DNA of 64,000 bases from Apophysomyces variabilis (GCA_002749535.1 MZZL01000398.1:569513-633512); one strand, 5' to 3'; numbered from the stretch's first letter, positions 32,476-45,890 are shown. Made by a program: numbers and translations. Notes: generated by a model not told the origin, from the letters alone.

Positions 32476-34756
32476 TTATTGCCATCTCTCCCGCCGCTTT
32501 TTCTTTTTCTCGATGATAGCAAACAGATCAGTATCATCGGAATCGTCTGAGCTTTCGGAGCCTGTAGTTGGCTCATTCGTTGCATTACTATAATAAGTAT
32601 AATTGCTGTCTTTTCTAGGAAATGTCGCTGATACTGGTGAAGCCATACCAGTGGTGGTAACTCTGTTTGTGGCATTATCATAAGCTTGAAAACCATCAGC
32701 TAGTGGGGGAGACGGTAATTGAGTTGAAAGTGGCTGGAGAACATGGGTAGGGACTTCGTCATCATCCAATAGAAACGAAGACACCGGCCCTGACGGGGAT
32801 TGAGGGGATGCTAGCTGACGTTTGAATTCCTCAGATCCAGCTCGGCAAGGATTATAGGGAGGTGGCGGTGGATGAGGGGGGGAATTGTGAGTATATTGCC
32901 TGAGGTCTTCATGGATACTGCTTGCAGCTTGATAGTATGATGGAGGTGGATAATTCATTATTATGGAAGGGGCTGTTCGTTGGCGTGAGAGGTTATTTGA
33001 CGGACCAGCCGTAGCATATGTACTGATCGAATGACGATGGTTGTACATGCTGATCATAGAACCACGATTATCTTGAACATAATCATGATGGGGTATGCCT
33101 TGCATGTTTCCAACGAAAGTGGAGTCAGTAGAACGGTTGCCGTGATCTTGCCTTTCGACTAGATAACTGCTTATACCGCTGTTCTGGATATACCCCGGTA
33201 TTGTAGCCCCACGCATATACGAACCCTGATATTGCTCCGAGAAAGATGAGTTCATCGCCTTTGATGTGCTTTGAGGTAGCGGTGATGCATTGTCCCATAC
33301 ATGGCTAGATGGACAAGAAGAAACCGATCCGCGCGATTTGTTGGAAGATTTTGATGTCGTCGAATCCGAGCGATCGACTCTGTTCTTGTCTTGTATGTAC
33401 TTTTGCGTCACAATCACAGGTGCTGATGGATGCGTAGACGTTGAATAATCGCTCCCAGCCACTTGTCCTGATCTTTGGAATGGAATAGACACAGTACTTG
33501 TCACCTCGCTATCAGTGTCGCTTCCAATAGTTCCATCATGAATATCTTCGTCTACCATCAAATTTCCCATATTCATAACAATTTCGTCGTCGTCATAGTC
33601 ATCAATTGGAATAGAAGCCCGGGGCCAGGTTCCAACAACAATCGGCATTTCAACAGTGCAGTCTCCCATATCCCCCTTCTGTTTACTCAGACGTGCTCGG
33701 ATTCGAACTTTGTAGCGAATACGTAACATCTTATCCTTGTACCGGATTGAAGGTGGCGTCGATGTCGGGATAAGGTGTTGACACGTCAGAGACTGCGAGA
33801 AGTTGTAAGGTCCAATCACATTTATATCCTGGTCCACCGTTTTTAAGATGTCTTCCTTTACGAGCGCATGCCTATATATCGTCAATACGCCAAATACGCT
33901 TTTCAAAGTACGCTTACTTATTGGTGCGGATTTCGATTGTTCTGATAAACTGTACAACAATCGCTTTCTGCAATACAAAAGGTTCAAAGTGGCTGACAAT
34001 GATTGTAACTGGGATGATTTCACCTAAGCATAAGATAGACTCAATGGGTTACATGGAATACTGCCTAATATGGTATCTTCCGAGCCTACCTCTAGTGAAG
34101 CCTAACCGCGGAATTGATATTCTGACATGGCACTTTTGGTTGTACCTCGCATGGGGTAAGAGAATGTCAGAACCTTTTTCTTGCGCCCTTGCATATTGTG
34201 GTAGTTCGATATCGATATACTCGAGGATTGGGACGGGAAATTCTGCTTTGGCACACAGAGATTCGGGTACCAGTGGACGATCATGGATAGCTGTCAGTAT
34301 GTAGCGTACCCGGGCTTTTTTGCCAAACTACAACCATTGATGAATCCACACAATGCAATATACATATAAACATGCCAAATACCTGCATAGTACTCGGTAA
34401 TTCGATATCGTGAGGGACGAGAAATTCAAAGGGGAAGGAATGGGGCTTTGCGTCCAACACATGAACCTTTGAACCTCCGTCGGTAGATATTGGTATGATT
34501 TTTGTCTTTTGAAACAAAGGGATTGTCTCCTTTTCCTTTACTGTTAAAGATACTTCACCGGTGAATCGTAAAACAATATGGTTTGTTTTTGTTGGGCTTT
34601 TCGGGTGAACAACAACGACACCTGTAACATAGTTGAGCCTGGTGATTCACGGCTTTCACTACCTTTTATTGTTTCTCCAGGGAAATAAAACTTTTCTTCA
34701 TGTAAACGGATATCAAGTACTTTTGACGATTTGGAAGAGTGCTTCATTGCGAGCAT
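32476..34756 (-). CDS. Alpha-arrestin (ART-type) with PY motifs
   Basis: Five exons (34756-34663, 34621-34383, 34327-34090, 34023-33918, 33871-32476) give about 690 residues. The N-terminal arrestin fold shows LDIRLHEEKFYFPGETIKG, VLRFTGEVSLT, and HSFPFEFLVPHDIELPSTMQ. The arrestin-C half shows ARVRYILTAIH, IEYIDIELPQ-like strands, VRISIPRLGFTRGEIIPVTIIVSH, then RIRYKVRIRARLSK. The last ~330 residues are disordered and contain two PY motifs (PPSY and PPPY), the docking sites for Rsp5/NEDD4 ligases. Such proteins recruit the ligase to plasma-membrane transporters to trigger ubiquitination and endocytosis. Ser-rich stretches around the PY motifs suggest control by phosphorylation (inferred). 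A Met three codons downstream of the first is an alternative start. Confidence 0.87.
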
Positions 34757-36547
34757 CGAAGGGTATAGCGATCCTTAACGGACGCACGGATAAGCAGCTT
34801 TGTGGTGGAAAAGGAAAAAAGAGAGTTGGAAATTCAAAAAGGAACCCCGACCTTTCCATCTGCAGCGACTTGACACACCAATGCACTGCACACTGTGATA
34901 TTACACTCAGCTTATATGTGGGGGAAAGAATTGCTATACTATATGTCACTGCCAAATCACGAAATGCTTTGCAATTTCCACAAAAGTTTTTGGGCTTTCC
35001 AATCAATAAGATGACCTGCTTAATAACCTACTTAAACTGTGCCACCAAGCCAGAATACCAATGCTCCTACGTCAGACTTTTCGCCTCTAACCTTTTTCAG
35101 CTCCCTGCAGCCAATTGATCAGCTCATAAAACACCAGCCTTACGACTTACCATAAACAACAGACAGAGTAGCCACGCTCAAAACTTTCTAACACGTTACT
35201 GGAATAATATCTAATGAACGAATCCTTTTATGCTATTCTAAATGAATTTTCATCTCTGAGAAGTATAGCTTGTTACTAAGGCACCGACACGTACGCAAAA
35301 TAAAGTATTTTGCAAGCTAATTTCCGCTGTTTCAAGACTACTTTTGCGCCAGCGAATAGGATGACTTTCTACTGAGAGTGAAAAATCTCACACTAGTATA
35401 ATAACGTTAACAGAATGCTTAAGATTGAAATAAAAAAACACTGCGTTTACTGTGCATAGTTCAAACCTTAGTCAAGTTTAAGGTAATAGTAGGATAGCTT
35501 AGCCTTATTGCTTTACGTCGATATTCGTTCGGTAGAGCAGAACGAGATGAACCAATGGCTTTAGCACTGCTGTTGCACTCTCGCAACTTACATGGCTGAA
35601 AAAAGATTTTTGCGTCGGTTAAGAAACACACATAAGCTAGTTGATGATATGGGATACTTGAGTGAGAATATCAATTGATCATTCCATTCCATGTTTCTGT
35701 TTCATGCGGTGCATTCTTCTGCTAGAAACTGTTAATCCATGTAGATTGAATACCTTGTATTATAAATGCCCTGCGAATGGTTCTTTAATGAAGCTAGATG
35801 TAAATGCATGTATGTGCAAGTCCTTCACAGATAATATTTTCTGTACAAGTCATCCAGGTTTGATTTGTTATACATTTCCTTACGTTTCCCTCTTTTTTAC
35901 CTGCCATCTTTCACTGTATGAGCGATATCACTTCCATTGCATATTAAGCAAGCAAACGTTCTGTTATAATTATCAGTTGCTGAAAAGTGTAGTCCAGACT
36001 ATCCCAGGATACTGTTGGGTAAGACATCATGATGATGTGTTCTATACGTTCCTTTATAAACGCGTATGAATTGTTGTCGCTTTCTTTTCTTCTTCTCTCT
36101 TTTGCCAGGACTCGACCTCCTTTTGGTACGTATTCATGCTTTATACTCCCACTCTTTGACCTGGACTCACTTTGCGTTAGGCAGTGTTCTTGTGGTCGAT
36201 GCGGTCGAGAGGCCTTCGCTCTTCTGGCCCTCCCGCTCCCACTTTTTTCTCTTTTTTTTCGTCTCTCACCCCAGGATTGGCACCAGCGCCTCCTCGCGGA
36301 GTGCGTATGCCATGCATTTAAATAAAATGCTTGTAAGTACTTTATCTTTTATTCAATGAACAATTGCATAATAACAACATCTTTTTTCCATCTGTAGCTA
36401 CTAGGGCTTTAACAAACGTCTGAATACCATTGGACACCTTGCATTGGATGCGCCGCGGTCCTCCAACCCATGCGTTGAGATGGCTTCGCGGGTAAGTAAG
36501 AAGAGACCATATCACTCTCGTTTACTAACCATGAATTATATTTCACG
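34757..36547. other. Intergenic
   Basis: Upstream region of the arrestin gene and about 1.5 kb of AT-rich DNA without a convincing gene. Pyrimidine-rich sequence occurs around 36070-36260. A + strand frame there is low complexity and not supported. Confidence 0.4.
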
Positions 36548-36961
36548 CTACTCGAATGAATTTTGTGTCCACTGGAGGACCAAGTTGATGTAGGTAGAGT
36601 GTACTGCCTGCATAAGTCGTTCATTAATGACGCATATTGTCGTACTCTTTAGTGCAAACTTTCTCTTTCGTCGACGTAAAAATTCATCCTAGAGTGGCAT
36701 GAAATATGATTTCAAATAAGCAGTATATAAGTTCAATTCCAGCTCATTCTCGTGCTCAAGAAATCAAAGCTTGCTCTGAGATCTCACGGGCTGGAGTGCC
36801 CTGTCTTTTTAAAAGCGATCGTGGATTTCAAGAAACGTACTTACCATTTGACCCGGCGTGCTTGGAGGCTGCGGCAATTTCATGGCTCCTTTTAGGGAAA
36901 GGCCTAATAGCGGTGCTATGTCTGGCGTGAAAGACGAGTTGTTTGTCTTGTGATAAGCCAT
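36548..36961 (-). CDS. Small two-exon gene of unknown function
   Basis: ATG at 36961 opens 39 codons ending at a consensus donor (GTAAGTACG). A 156-nt intron ends at CTCTAG, and the frame continues for 46 codons to TAG at 36548, giving 85 residues. Exon 1 reads MAYHKTNNSSFTPDIAPLLG, exon 2 starts DEFLRRRKRKFALKS with a basic patch and ends LVLQWTQNSFE. Phase 0 at the junction and the amino-acid makeup favour a real gene. I do not recognise the family. A donor near the stop could extend it. Confidence 0.45.
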
Positions 36962-37395
36962 TGAAATACTGATTAACATCCAGTGGCTGCTCCAATGTAT
37001 TACAATGCAATAACAGCTCTTACCATTAGAGTAGCCTGAGTTAATCCACAAACCAGTCTGACCTTTCTACATGGGCGGTTTCACAGTTTCATGAAATGAA
37101 TGTGTTCTTCGATAGCTGGACATGGCATGTTAATTAGACATCAAGCATTGTTCGGCCCAGACTGCCCAGAGAATAGGTATAGAGTTAGTAAAAAGAAAAC
37201 TCGTTAGCTTATCCTTATATCTTGGGAGACACACCAAGCAGCTGCCTTGTCCGAATTTTCTTTTAGTAATTGATTCCAATTTTCACCGTAAAAGCTGTGA
37301 ATTCCTTTTTCTGCTTTTCGAAGGCAATTTGACTGTTGCTTCCCCCACCTTAAGAATCGGTTTCAGACTGTGGATAACAGGTGGACAATCTTGCC
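36962..37395. other. Divergent intergenic region
   Basis: Lies between the small minus-strand gene and the VPS9 gene, so it may hold both promoters. No further feature seen. Confidence 0.45.
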
Positions 37396-40350
37396 ATGTC
37401 TTTCGCCTTTCCCTTTTTCTTAAAGAGTGGCGTCAAGAAGAAAAGAGAATATACAGAACAGCAACGTAGTCCGCGGGAACAATCATACCCCACACTTGCG
37501 TCCATGATTCAAACCAAAGCTTCCCCAAATCCCTCACCAACCTCTTCCAGTTCATCACGATCACGCCATACCTCTGTCTCAACTTTACCAATCTCTCCAC
37601 CCAACATATTATTGGAGCCTGAAGAACTTGAAGACAATCGTTTTTATCGCTACATTCGTTCGCACTTCAGTCAGATATTCTCTCGTTCGTCCGTTGTCTG
37701 CATTCCTCATTCGCGTTCCCTTGAAGGCCTGGTGCTCACTAAAGACTTTATTGGTAGGAATTTACTCTACTTAGTATATACCCTATAAATGGCTATCCTT
37801 TGTCTCCTGCCTGAGAAAACCGTTTAATTAATATCTTCCTTTGTACTGCCTAGAAACACATTCCTATAACGCTTCTCCATACTACAGAGGTCAATATCAA
37901 GCGTCAAATGGAAAAGTAATAGCAATTGAGCATCGCATCATCAGTACTGTCTCTGGTAACTGAAATGTACGATTCATTCGTTGATGCCCTCCTTAACCTA
38001 ATCATCTTTTCTGTAATATCTTCAGGTTTTAAAGAACCACGGACAGTGCATGTCATGGCTGAGGAATGGGTCTATATCTCGAGCAAAAAGATACGAGTCT
38101 TAATGATTGAGCGACCTCTAGAAGGCGAACCTGCGGTACACTAGTGTCTTAGGTGGATCGAATTGTACTGACTCGTAGATAGCAACATCACCACAGTCCA
38201 AACGTCATTTCCATCCCTGCTATTCGGAATTCGAAAGCGTAAGTACATGATAGATCCATCGTAATAGCAAACACTCCCGGCTGGTTGGTTAGAGATTTGG
38301 ATTTCCTCAACATGTTTCCGGAAAATGCAGAGGCTATTAGTGAATTACAACTCACCGTACAAGAATTTGTGGAGACGTATGTCTATATTCGAGGATTTAA
38401 TGGATACACCGTTGAAAAAATACAGCACATTTATATGAAGACCTATAAGGTACAAGAAGAACAGATATAGCCCAGACACTGATAACTTCTAGACTATTCT
38501 GCAAAGAAATAAGCTTCTTCGTGACGCATGCCGGATTCAGTCAGAACACGATCATTTTCTGGAGCTAGTGGAAAAGTAAGTGTAACTCAGTGTAAGATGA
38601 TTTTGCTGACCTTGTGATAAAGTGTCGTGATGGGACTTTTGCATGAAAAAATTTGGGTACAATCATTGAAGTCAATTTTACAGTCTCAGGATGCCTACTT
38701 GGATTCCATATGCAACTCTTACGCCAAGGACTCAGTGCCTCTTAACCTATACGCCGTCAGTCATCCAATTGCAGAAATGCCGTTGCTAGCGTTTTCGGAA
38801 GCAATATGGTGTCTCAGAAGGGTTGATCCTGATATCATATCTTCAGATAGGATATCTAGGGATGAAAACTGTGTATCATACACTAACACACATGACCAGC
38901 CGGCATTTACGCCTTTGGAAAAACTTGCGTGCGTGAAAATGACTTTGGATCACATTGCTGCAGCGGTCGAAAAACATGTTCAAAATACTTCTGTTGGTCC
39001 TAGTTATAGTGGTAAACGATTTAGAAAAATGGTAACGGCAGCCTTGAGACTTAGAGAAATGGGGTAGATTCTTCGGTTACTACGGACCAGATGATCCCAC
39101 TGTTATCGTATGTACTTGCACATAGTCGAATTTCGCGAATCTCTAGCCTTGCATTCTATATGGAGCATTTTCGTCTCTCTCATATTGAAAGGTCTGAACA
39201 CAGGTTCGTTATTTCGCAATGGTTAAAATACTTCTGCCAGTCTGTATCATTAACAGCCATGGTTAGTTTTGCTTTAGTTACTTTGAAAACGGCAATAGAA
39301 TTCCTCAAAGGCGACCCACTATCTCTTCTTGACGCTAGTTCTGGGATATCCACCGTTTCCTCTAACTCCACTTCTTCAGCGATCCCTTCATCCCATAACT
39401 TTGCCATGTCGACGCGTAGCTCTTTTGGTGCTTCTATGCATTCTCCAACCATAGGATTGCCCTCCAGTAGCATACATGCACCGCATACTCTATCTCACCA
39501 TCGGTCCGTTTCCATGTCTCCCCAACATAGCCCTGTAGCAAGGAAAGCCACGTTAGCCAGCGCACCTCCGACGTTTTACCATACAAATACACGTGTACTT
39601 CGTCACCGTAAATCTCAGAGTGCTGATCTGCCTGGATCAATGGATACGACACCGTCACCGTTGCAAAAACCGAGTGATGAGGAAGCATTGGACTTGGACC
39701 TCAACCGTCGCAATTCCCTTACGCCAAACGTCGTGATTCGACCGCCTATAGTTCTACCAAATCCGCGGGAAAATCGCAAAAGCTTAGATATCCCTAATGA
39801 TTGGATGATACATGCAAAGCAGTTCCCTGAAGCCTCAGGAACTTGTTTAACCTCCTCATCCACCGTTTGTGGATCAGTCCCTACGTCTACTAAAAATGGA
39901 AAGCTTGGACGCACACGCCCTATCGTCTCTACAACTTTTCCAACCATCTCCAACTCAACGCCTCTACCTGCGCTTGACTCCGAAAAAGATATGAATATGA
40001 ATCCCGCCTATGCTAAGGCAACTATGTCTGGCAAGACCCATGAGATCCCCTTGCCGTCGGAGACGCCGAAACTGGCCCGGTCATTAAGTACGACATCGAC
40101 TTTAACTAAGAAAAAGTCGAGCATCTTTATCCAACCGCCCACCGTTATCAATATTCAGGACCGCATTTCATTTGACGGAGTCAAACGACCCGCATCGATC
40201 TGTATTGACACTCGGTCTCTTTGTGGGTCAAGTAGTAAGGAAGAGGGCAATGAAGACCTAATGGGAGATTTCTTAAGAGGCTTGCAAAGCGTGGATGGAG
40301 ATATTGTTGGAGAACGAACAGGCAATATCAGAACGTTCCGTCGTTTATGA
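37396..40350 (+). CDS. VPS9-domain protein, probable Rab5-type guanine-nucleotide exchange factor
   Basis: Eight exons are visible: 37396-37753, 37854-37955, 38026-about 38135, a short one near 38180-38242, 38268-38449, 38493-38575, 38623-39011 and 39068-40350, for roughly 850 residues. The N-terminal block (ETHSYNASPYYRGQYQASNGK, RTVHVMAEEWVY, LMIERPLEGE) precedes LLFGIRKPNTPGWLVRDLDFLN. The VPS9 core is at FTPLEKLACVKMTLDHIAAAVEKH and TDQMIPLLSYVLAHSRISRISSLAFYMEHFRL, with the conserved Asp and the Ser-rich end of the domain. VPS9 proteins load GTP on Rab5/Vps21 GTPases at early endosomes. The C-terminal ~350 residues are Ser/Thr/Pro-rich and disordered. The junction around 38135-38185 is not settled: standard sites give a frame mismatch and a GC donor at about 38125 would fix it. 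Start chosen as the first ATG. Confidence 0.82.
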
Positions 40351-41655
40351 TGAAGATATATTTTTTCCAATCCTTGTCGGGTAGGATACTTCCTATGCAG
40401 CCTATGCAAAATCAAAGATCACCATTGCTACATACCTTAACGTAGATGACACCCATGACCTTACATCTTGCCTTCCATCTGCTTGTAAGCAACCCATCAT
40501 GGAAATACACGAAAACAATATTATCATGCCCGAAAAGATGTGATATCCTACATGGGTTACTTAGTTGCCACTTGGCCATCGAGCATTTGACTAATTTGGC
40601 AGTATAAAAAAGGAGAATCTGGAGCCATTTAAGCTCTGACTGATATAGATCTTATTATAACTATCATAAAATCCAACTAATGTTTAGTTCTTTCATACCT
40701 TATATTGTCGGCAATCTCAGTCCGTCTGAGAAGACAAAGGATTGAGTCTTGAGCTGTGACGCAGTATACAAGTCGGCCACATCAGTTTCAACAATGTCAC
40801 AAACGAACTGGATAAGCCATGGTACGACAAATGGGGAGTAGGGGTAAGTGACACTGTATATGTAATCCTATAAGGCTGGAAGAAGTTTAATGTAGAACAC
40901 TCCTAAGCAAAAGTATATCATTTAGACGCCCTAAGAAACAAAGCCAACATTGTACTTTTCTAGTCTCTCTTAGTGTTGTGTTGACTTTCGTCTGGTGTTT
41001 TTGGGCCTATTAGGGACAGAATCGGTGCATTAATGTAAAGACTTTTATTGAAGCCTTTCAATAAGTTCTCGAAGTTACAATTAGGTTCCAAGAAGTTCCT
41101 GGATACTTCTGGCATCTTCACCTTGGTAGAAAATAATAGCAATATCATAGGTATAAATACTTTGGATAGTTTGTGAAAAATATACATCATCGAATCCCTT
41201 CGCACACTTTTATCTTTCACCTCTGTTTCTTTACGATTTCTATATTTCAGCTTGATTGGCAACTCGGGTCCAAAACAGTAGCTGTGAATCGACTCTACGA
41301 AAACAACAAGCCAAATGTCGTACTTCTTTTTGGCTGATCCAATCAATGGCCACGGAAGTGTAGTTGAATAGCAAGAGATATAACAAACAAAGAAATGAAG
41401 AATAAAACGAATGATGATCTTTATTGCTTTCTGCGTCTATGATATTTATACTGAATTATTTCTATAACTTGATCGACAATGAGTCATGAAGGATTATGTT
41501 CTTGAGTAACCATAGTCGTTCATGACTCACATTGAGAGCAATTGACGCACCATGGTGGAAGGTAGCACTGACGCGCTCCAAATCAGGCAAAAAGGTAGCA
41601 CAAGGAAAACTGCTACGACACAAAAAATGAAAAAGTACGTCTAAATAAAAAAAAG
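40351..41655. other. Intergenic with one doubtful ORF
   Basis: A 128-codon open frame on the minus strand (41346-40960) has a hydrophobic middle (FIPMILLLFSTK) but no recognisable motif and no strong start context; it may be chance or a remnant. The rest is AT-rich without coding signal. Confidence 0.35.
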
Positions 41656-41728
41656 GGCTTCTCCGGGAATCGAACCCGGGACCTCTCGCACCCTAAGCGA
41701 GAATTATACCACTAAACCAAGAAGCCAG
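41656..41728 (-). tRNA. tRNA-Pro (anticodon AGG)
   Basis: On the minus strand the sequence folds as a cloverleaf. The acceptor stem GGCTTCT pairs with AGAAGCC. The D-arm contains TTTAGTGGTA. The anticodon stem CTCGC/GCGAG closes the loop TTAGGGT, giving anticodon AGG. The T-arm is CCGGG-TTCGATT-CCCGG. There is no intron and CCA is not encoded, as expected for a nuclear tRNA. The A-box lies in the D-arm and the B-box is GGTTCGATTCC. Confidence 0.93.
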
Positions 41729-43182
41729 CTGTTATTTGGTACCTTATTTTTCTACCCTCATCAGCACCTAGTAAATGCAACATGGAAAAGAATGAAAAGA
41801 TGGAGCCTTTGGGAGTAAGAATGGTGGAAAGTTTGTCTTACTCTTCAAGTACACGGCTAGGTACACTACACGTTGGTCTAGGTGCGCGACCTTTGCTCTT
41901 GGTTTGGTGCACACCTGCCTTGTACGTGCACAACTTTTATGGACCTGCTTGGTACACCACAATCAATTATTTGTACACGCACATCCGCTTTGGACGTAAA
42001 TGGTCATTTGGTGTAACTTGGAAAACATGACTGAATCCTTCCTCCCATTCTTTCCCAGTGATCGCATGCTTTTTGTAACCTATATCCTTAGCGTTTACCT
42101 CCATTTTGTATGGTTTTAATTTTAAGTTAGTTCTAGTAAATTCCCCTCTTAGGTCAAATAGTTTCAGAGGAAATAAAGATATGGGAAAGGACCTCTTTTA
42201 CAAAAAAGGAGGAGGAATCTCCTGAGGAAAAACCTTTTGGACCAAAAAGAACCAGAACCATATTGTACTTGCAAACATCTTTTCTAAGTACAGTGAATTT
42301 GGAGTATCTTTGAGATTGCTTTTGAGAAAGGATCTAAGGAACTTATCTTTACTGCTAAGATCATTTGAAGTGACATTGTTTATTTGATGAACTCCCTTTG
42401 TTATCTTCCTTCATATATTTTATTTTATTTTCACACTTTTCTACTACTCTTCATTATATTTTTTCCTTAACCTAACCCTCCCTCAATTGTATTTGTTTGA
42501 ACAGTTAATATTTTGTGAATTTATTATTCATACTTGTTGTTGTTGTACTTTTGTGTCTTGTACTATTTTATTTATTTCTATCCCCATCCTTCTTTTGTAC
42601 TTACTTGTCACAGTATGTAAGCACCGCATGTGTCATGTTTTGACATGATGTGTTCCAATTTTCTGGCCGTACACAGGACAACATCGACATGGGAGTTGGC
42701 ATTGAAATCACAGGAAATGTCCAGAGTATTCACGATGAACAGATTTACGTACACAACAATTAACTGGTTGTAGTGCACCTAAGTGGGGTGCACTGAGAGG
42801 GGGTGCGCGAGCAGAAAACAAAAATGACTGAACAATCCTAAAGTTAACAATGCAGTATATAAAACCGGGTATAACACATTGTAATAAATTATACACGACA
42901 TCTGTCTCTCAAGTACATCCATGGACCTTAGCTATCAACACAATTTCACCTTTTATATCTTTTGTTATCGTCATTTTTCTATTAGTAGTCTTAATATGCC
43001 TTTGGCCTTAGGACAAACTTAGTTTTTTTGAAGGCAATGGAAATAAATATAGTAGGATCCAAAAGGAAAAACTATAGCAAATTTTACCGTACCTTTTCTG
43101 CTCAATTGAATAAGTGGCACTCTATGCTTAGATTGCATTTATTCAGTTGGTTGTCTTTATTTCTTTTTTTATCTTCCCTTTT

Positions 43183-43283
43183 TAAACCTCTTTATTGTTG
43201 TTTTATTTTAGCTGTTGTTAAGTTATTGTTGTCATTGGATCATCAGATAATTATTGAAGCAAGTAACTAGCAATAGGCTTATT
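43183..43283 (+). repeat. Dispersed repeat, copy 1
   Basis: This ~100-bp stretch (ctttattgttgttttatttt agctgttgtta...) is clearly similar, with substitutions and small indels, to 45890-45985. Both share the order: attgttgtttt, tagct(g/a)ttgtt, agttattg, a gat(c)att block, then a gaa(g/a)ca.gtaa run. Confidence 0.6.
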
Positions 43284-44919
43284 GTATCATACTTTATATT
43301 CCTGTTTGAGATCCTATTTTATTGTACCCTTCTGCTACCGCTTAATATATCTATTTTATTGAGATTGTTATATTTCAACATATACACAGACCAGTAAACG
43401 TCTTCACATTACCCAAAGCAGTAATTAAAATAAGAATAAAGCGGAGATCATAAAAAAGACTTCTTCTTGAACTTGAAGTCGATCTGACACAATAACAGTC
43501 TGAAACCTGTTGCATAAAGACACAGTCCAGACTCAGGAACGCAGAGATAACCTCTTTACCATGACTAAACGAAAATCTACTATTGGCTATCTCAATAAAA
43601 AACTTTTCTTCGTTATGAATATGTTTACTGATTGGTTTATTATCTATGTCAAAGAAACTACGATCTAATAACCGCTCACAGTATAAATAAGACTTGGAAT
43701 CTAATCTTAATAAAAAAAAACTCTTTTCTCTAGTCTCAAGGATTTATTCTTGTTATCCATTTTTTATCTTAAATTTCCCTCAGATTCCACAGAGATCTTT
43801 TTCTTATCTGAATGCCTTTCCCAGTGTTTATTCTGTGAACGTCTTTTATTATCCCTAATGAGTACTTCCAACCCCCTTACAAACACCGCACGCATCAGTT
43901 TTGACATAGTGTGTAGTGGATGCAGGCGAAACGACCACTTGCACTATTATAACACAAGAGTATTACAAAGAAAAGAGGCAGTAAAAAGACAGAGAATGAT
44001 GGAGGTTTCAATGTCCTAGCTTGCGTGGTTGATGAGATATCCGATCACGGAGTTTTGTCAAAGTTTTATTACTGTGATGACTTTCTGAAAACAAAAAAAA
44101 ATTACTATGTTTATCCCTCCCCTTTTTTATTTTTCTGTTTCTTATTTTCTTTTCATGATTATTTCATATTTCATACTGGAATAAAAGTTGGAAAAGCTGC
44201 AAAGCTGATAAGAGAAGGATGGTACAAGTGTTTTCTTAGAAAATAACTTATTCTCAGGTTAAAGGGACTTTTCAGCAATGTACACCACAATTTCTTTGCT
44301 GCTACATACACGTCCTTTCCGATCCTCATCACTATATATCCTTAGCTTATCTTCCAACTCTATTCTGATCTAACCCTATTATTACTCAACACTTTTACCT
44401 CTACCTCTATCCAACTATATCTCCATTCAACCTTATTTCTGATTTAATCTTCCTTTTTATTCAATTTTATTCTTGACTTCAACTTCCAATTTATTCAACC
44501 TTATTTGTATTCTTTTGTCTTTTTGTATCTCATATCTGCGCCTCCGTTGCTTATTAAGATACCATCGTTAACCAGAATTTACTTCGATTATTTTTATTTT
44601 ACGATATACTAAAAGATCTCATCATTTCTCTTTTACTCATTTTGTGAGCCATACTGACGGTCCATTTTGACAATTTATTTAACGATCCAAATAATATCCT
44701 AGGTATTTCCCTTGATGAAATCTACTAACGAAACTTTTTCTTTTGTTTTCTACTTTGAAACATTTGAAACTCTTTGATACCTTAACCTTTTTTTTATTGC
44801 AACTCACTTACGGTTTTGGTGTTTAACCGAAATACACATCCGGTGCTCACTTTTAAAGGACGATTAAGAATCACTTTATTCACTTTGCCGATCAGCAACC
44901 CTTACTATCGCTCAAAATT

Positions 44920-45117
44920 AGGGTTTGAATTGGGTGGGTCATAACTGGGCCGGGTCAGGTTATTAACCCATGGCCCGCTGGGCTGGGCGAAGATTTTTAA
45001 TCACGCCTCTATCACCAGGTCACAAAATTGGCCTATCTTAGTGTAATAGGCCTAGTGGCCCGGCTTCAGGTTAGGATATTGGCCCTGCCCAGTTATGACC
45101 CACCCATTTCAAGCCCT
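44920..45117. repeat. Fold-back (imperfect inverted) repeat, MITE-like
   Basis: The left arm 44920-44950 (agggtttgaattgggtgggt...ctgggc) is almost the reverse complement of the right arm 45087-45117, with two or three mismatches over 31 bp. The interior is GC-rich with further partial pairing (ggcccgctgggc, ggcctagtggccc), in strong contrast to the AT-rich flanks. Length (~198 bp) and form fit a non-autonomous DNA element or a large hairpin. Confidence 0.65.
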
Positions 45118-45188
45118 ACCTTCTATTATTGTCATCTTCCTAATGATAGTCTTAGTATTTCTCTTATCTATCTCCTCTTTCGTAATAA

Positions 45189-45818
45189 NNNNNNNNNNNN
45201 NNNNNNNNNNNNNNNNNNNNNNNNNNNNNNNNNNNNNNNNNNNNNNNNNNNNNNNNNNNNNNNNNNNNNNNNNNNNNNNNNNNNNNNNNNNNNNNNNNNN
45301 NNNNNNNNNNNNNNNNNNNNNNNNNNNNNNNNNNNNNNNNNNNNNNNNNNNNNNNNNNNNNNNNNNNNNNNNNNNNNNNNNNNNNNNNNNNNNNNNNNNN
45401 NNNNNNNNNNNNNNNNNNNNNNNNNNNNNNNNNNNNNNNNNNNNNNNNNNNNNNNNNNNNNNNNNNNNNNNNNNNNNNNNNNNNNNNNNNNNNNNNNNNN
45501 NNNNNNNNNNNNNNNNNNNNNNNNNNNNNNNNNNNNNNNNNNNNNNNNNNNNNNNNNNNNNNNNNNNNNNNNNNNNNNNNNNNNNNNNNNNNNNNNNNNN
45601 NNNNNNNNNNNNNNNNNNNNNNNNNNNNNNNNNNNNNNNNNNNNNNNNNNNNNNNNNNNNNNNNNNNNNNNNNNNNNNNNNNNNNNNNNNNNNNNNNNNN
45701 NNNNNNNNNNNNNNNNNNNNNNNNNNNNNNNNNNNNNNNNNNNNNNNNNNNNNNNNNNNNNNNNNNNNNNNNNNNNNNNNNNNNNNNNNNNNNNNNNNNN
45801 NNNNNNNNNNNNNNNNNN
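45189..45818. other. Assembly gap (630 N)
   Basis: A run of N, bordered on the right by 68 consecutive T (45819-45886), consistent with a homopolymer or repeat that blocked assembly. Confidence 0.95.

Positions 45819-45889
<71 letters not shown>

Positions 45890-45890
<1 letters not shown>

Noticed and set aside
36029..36359. Leu/Phe-rich + strand frames near 36.1 kb
   Set aside because: Pyrimidine-rich low-complexity DNA; no splice or motif support.
41850..41990. GTAC-rich segment as a long terminal repeat
   Set aside because: No second copy, primer-binding site or TG...CA ends could be found in the window.
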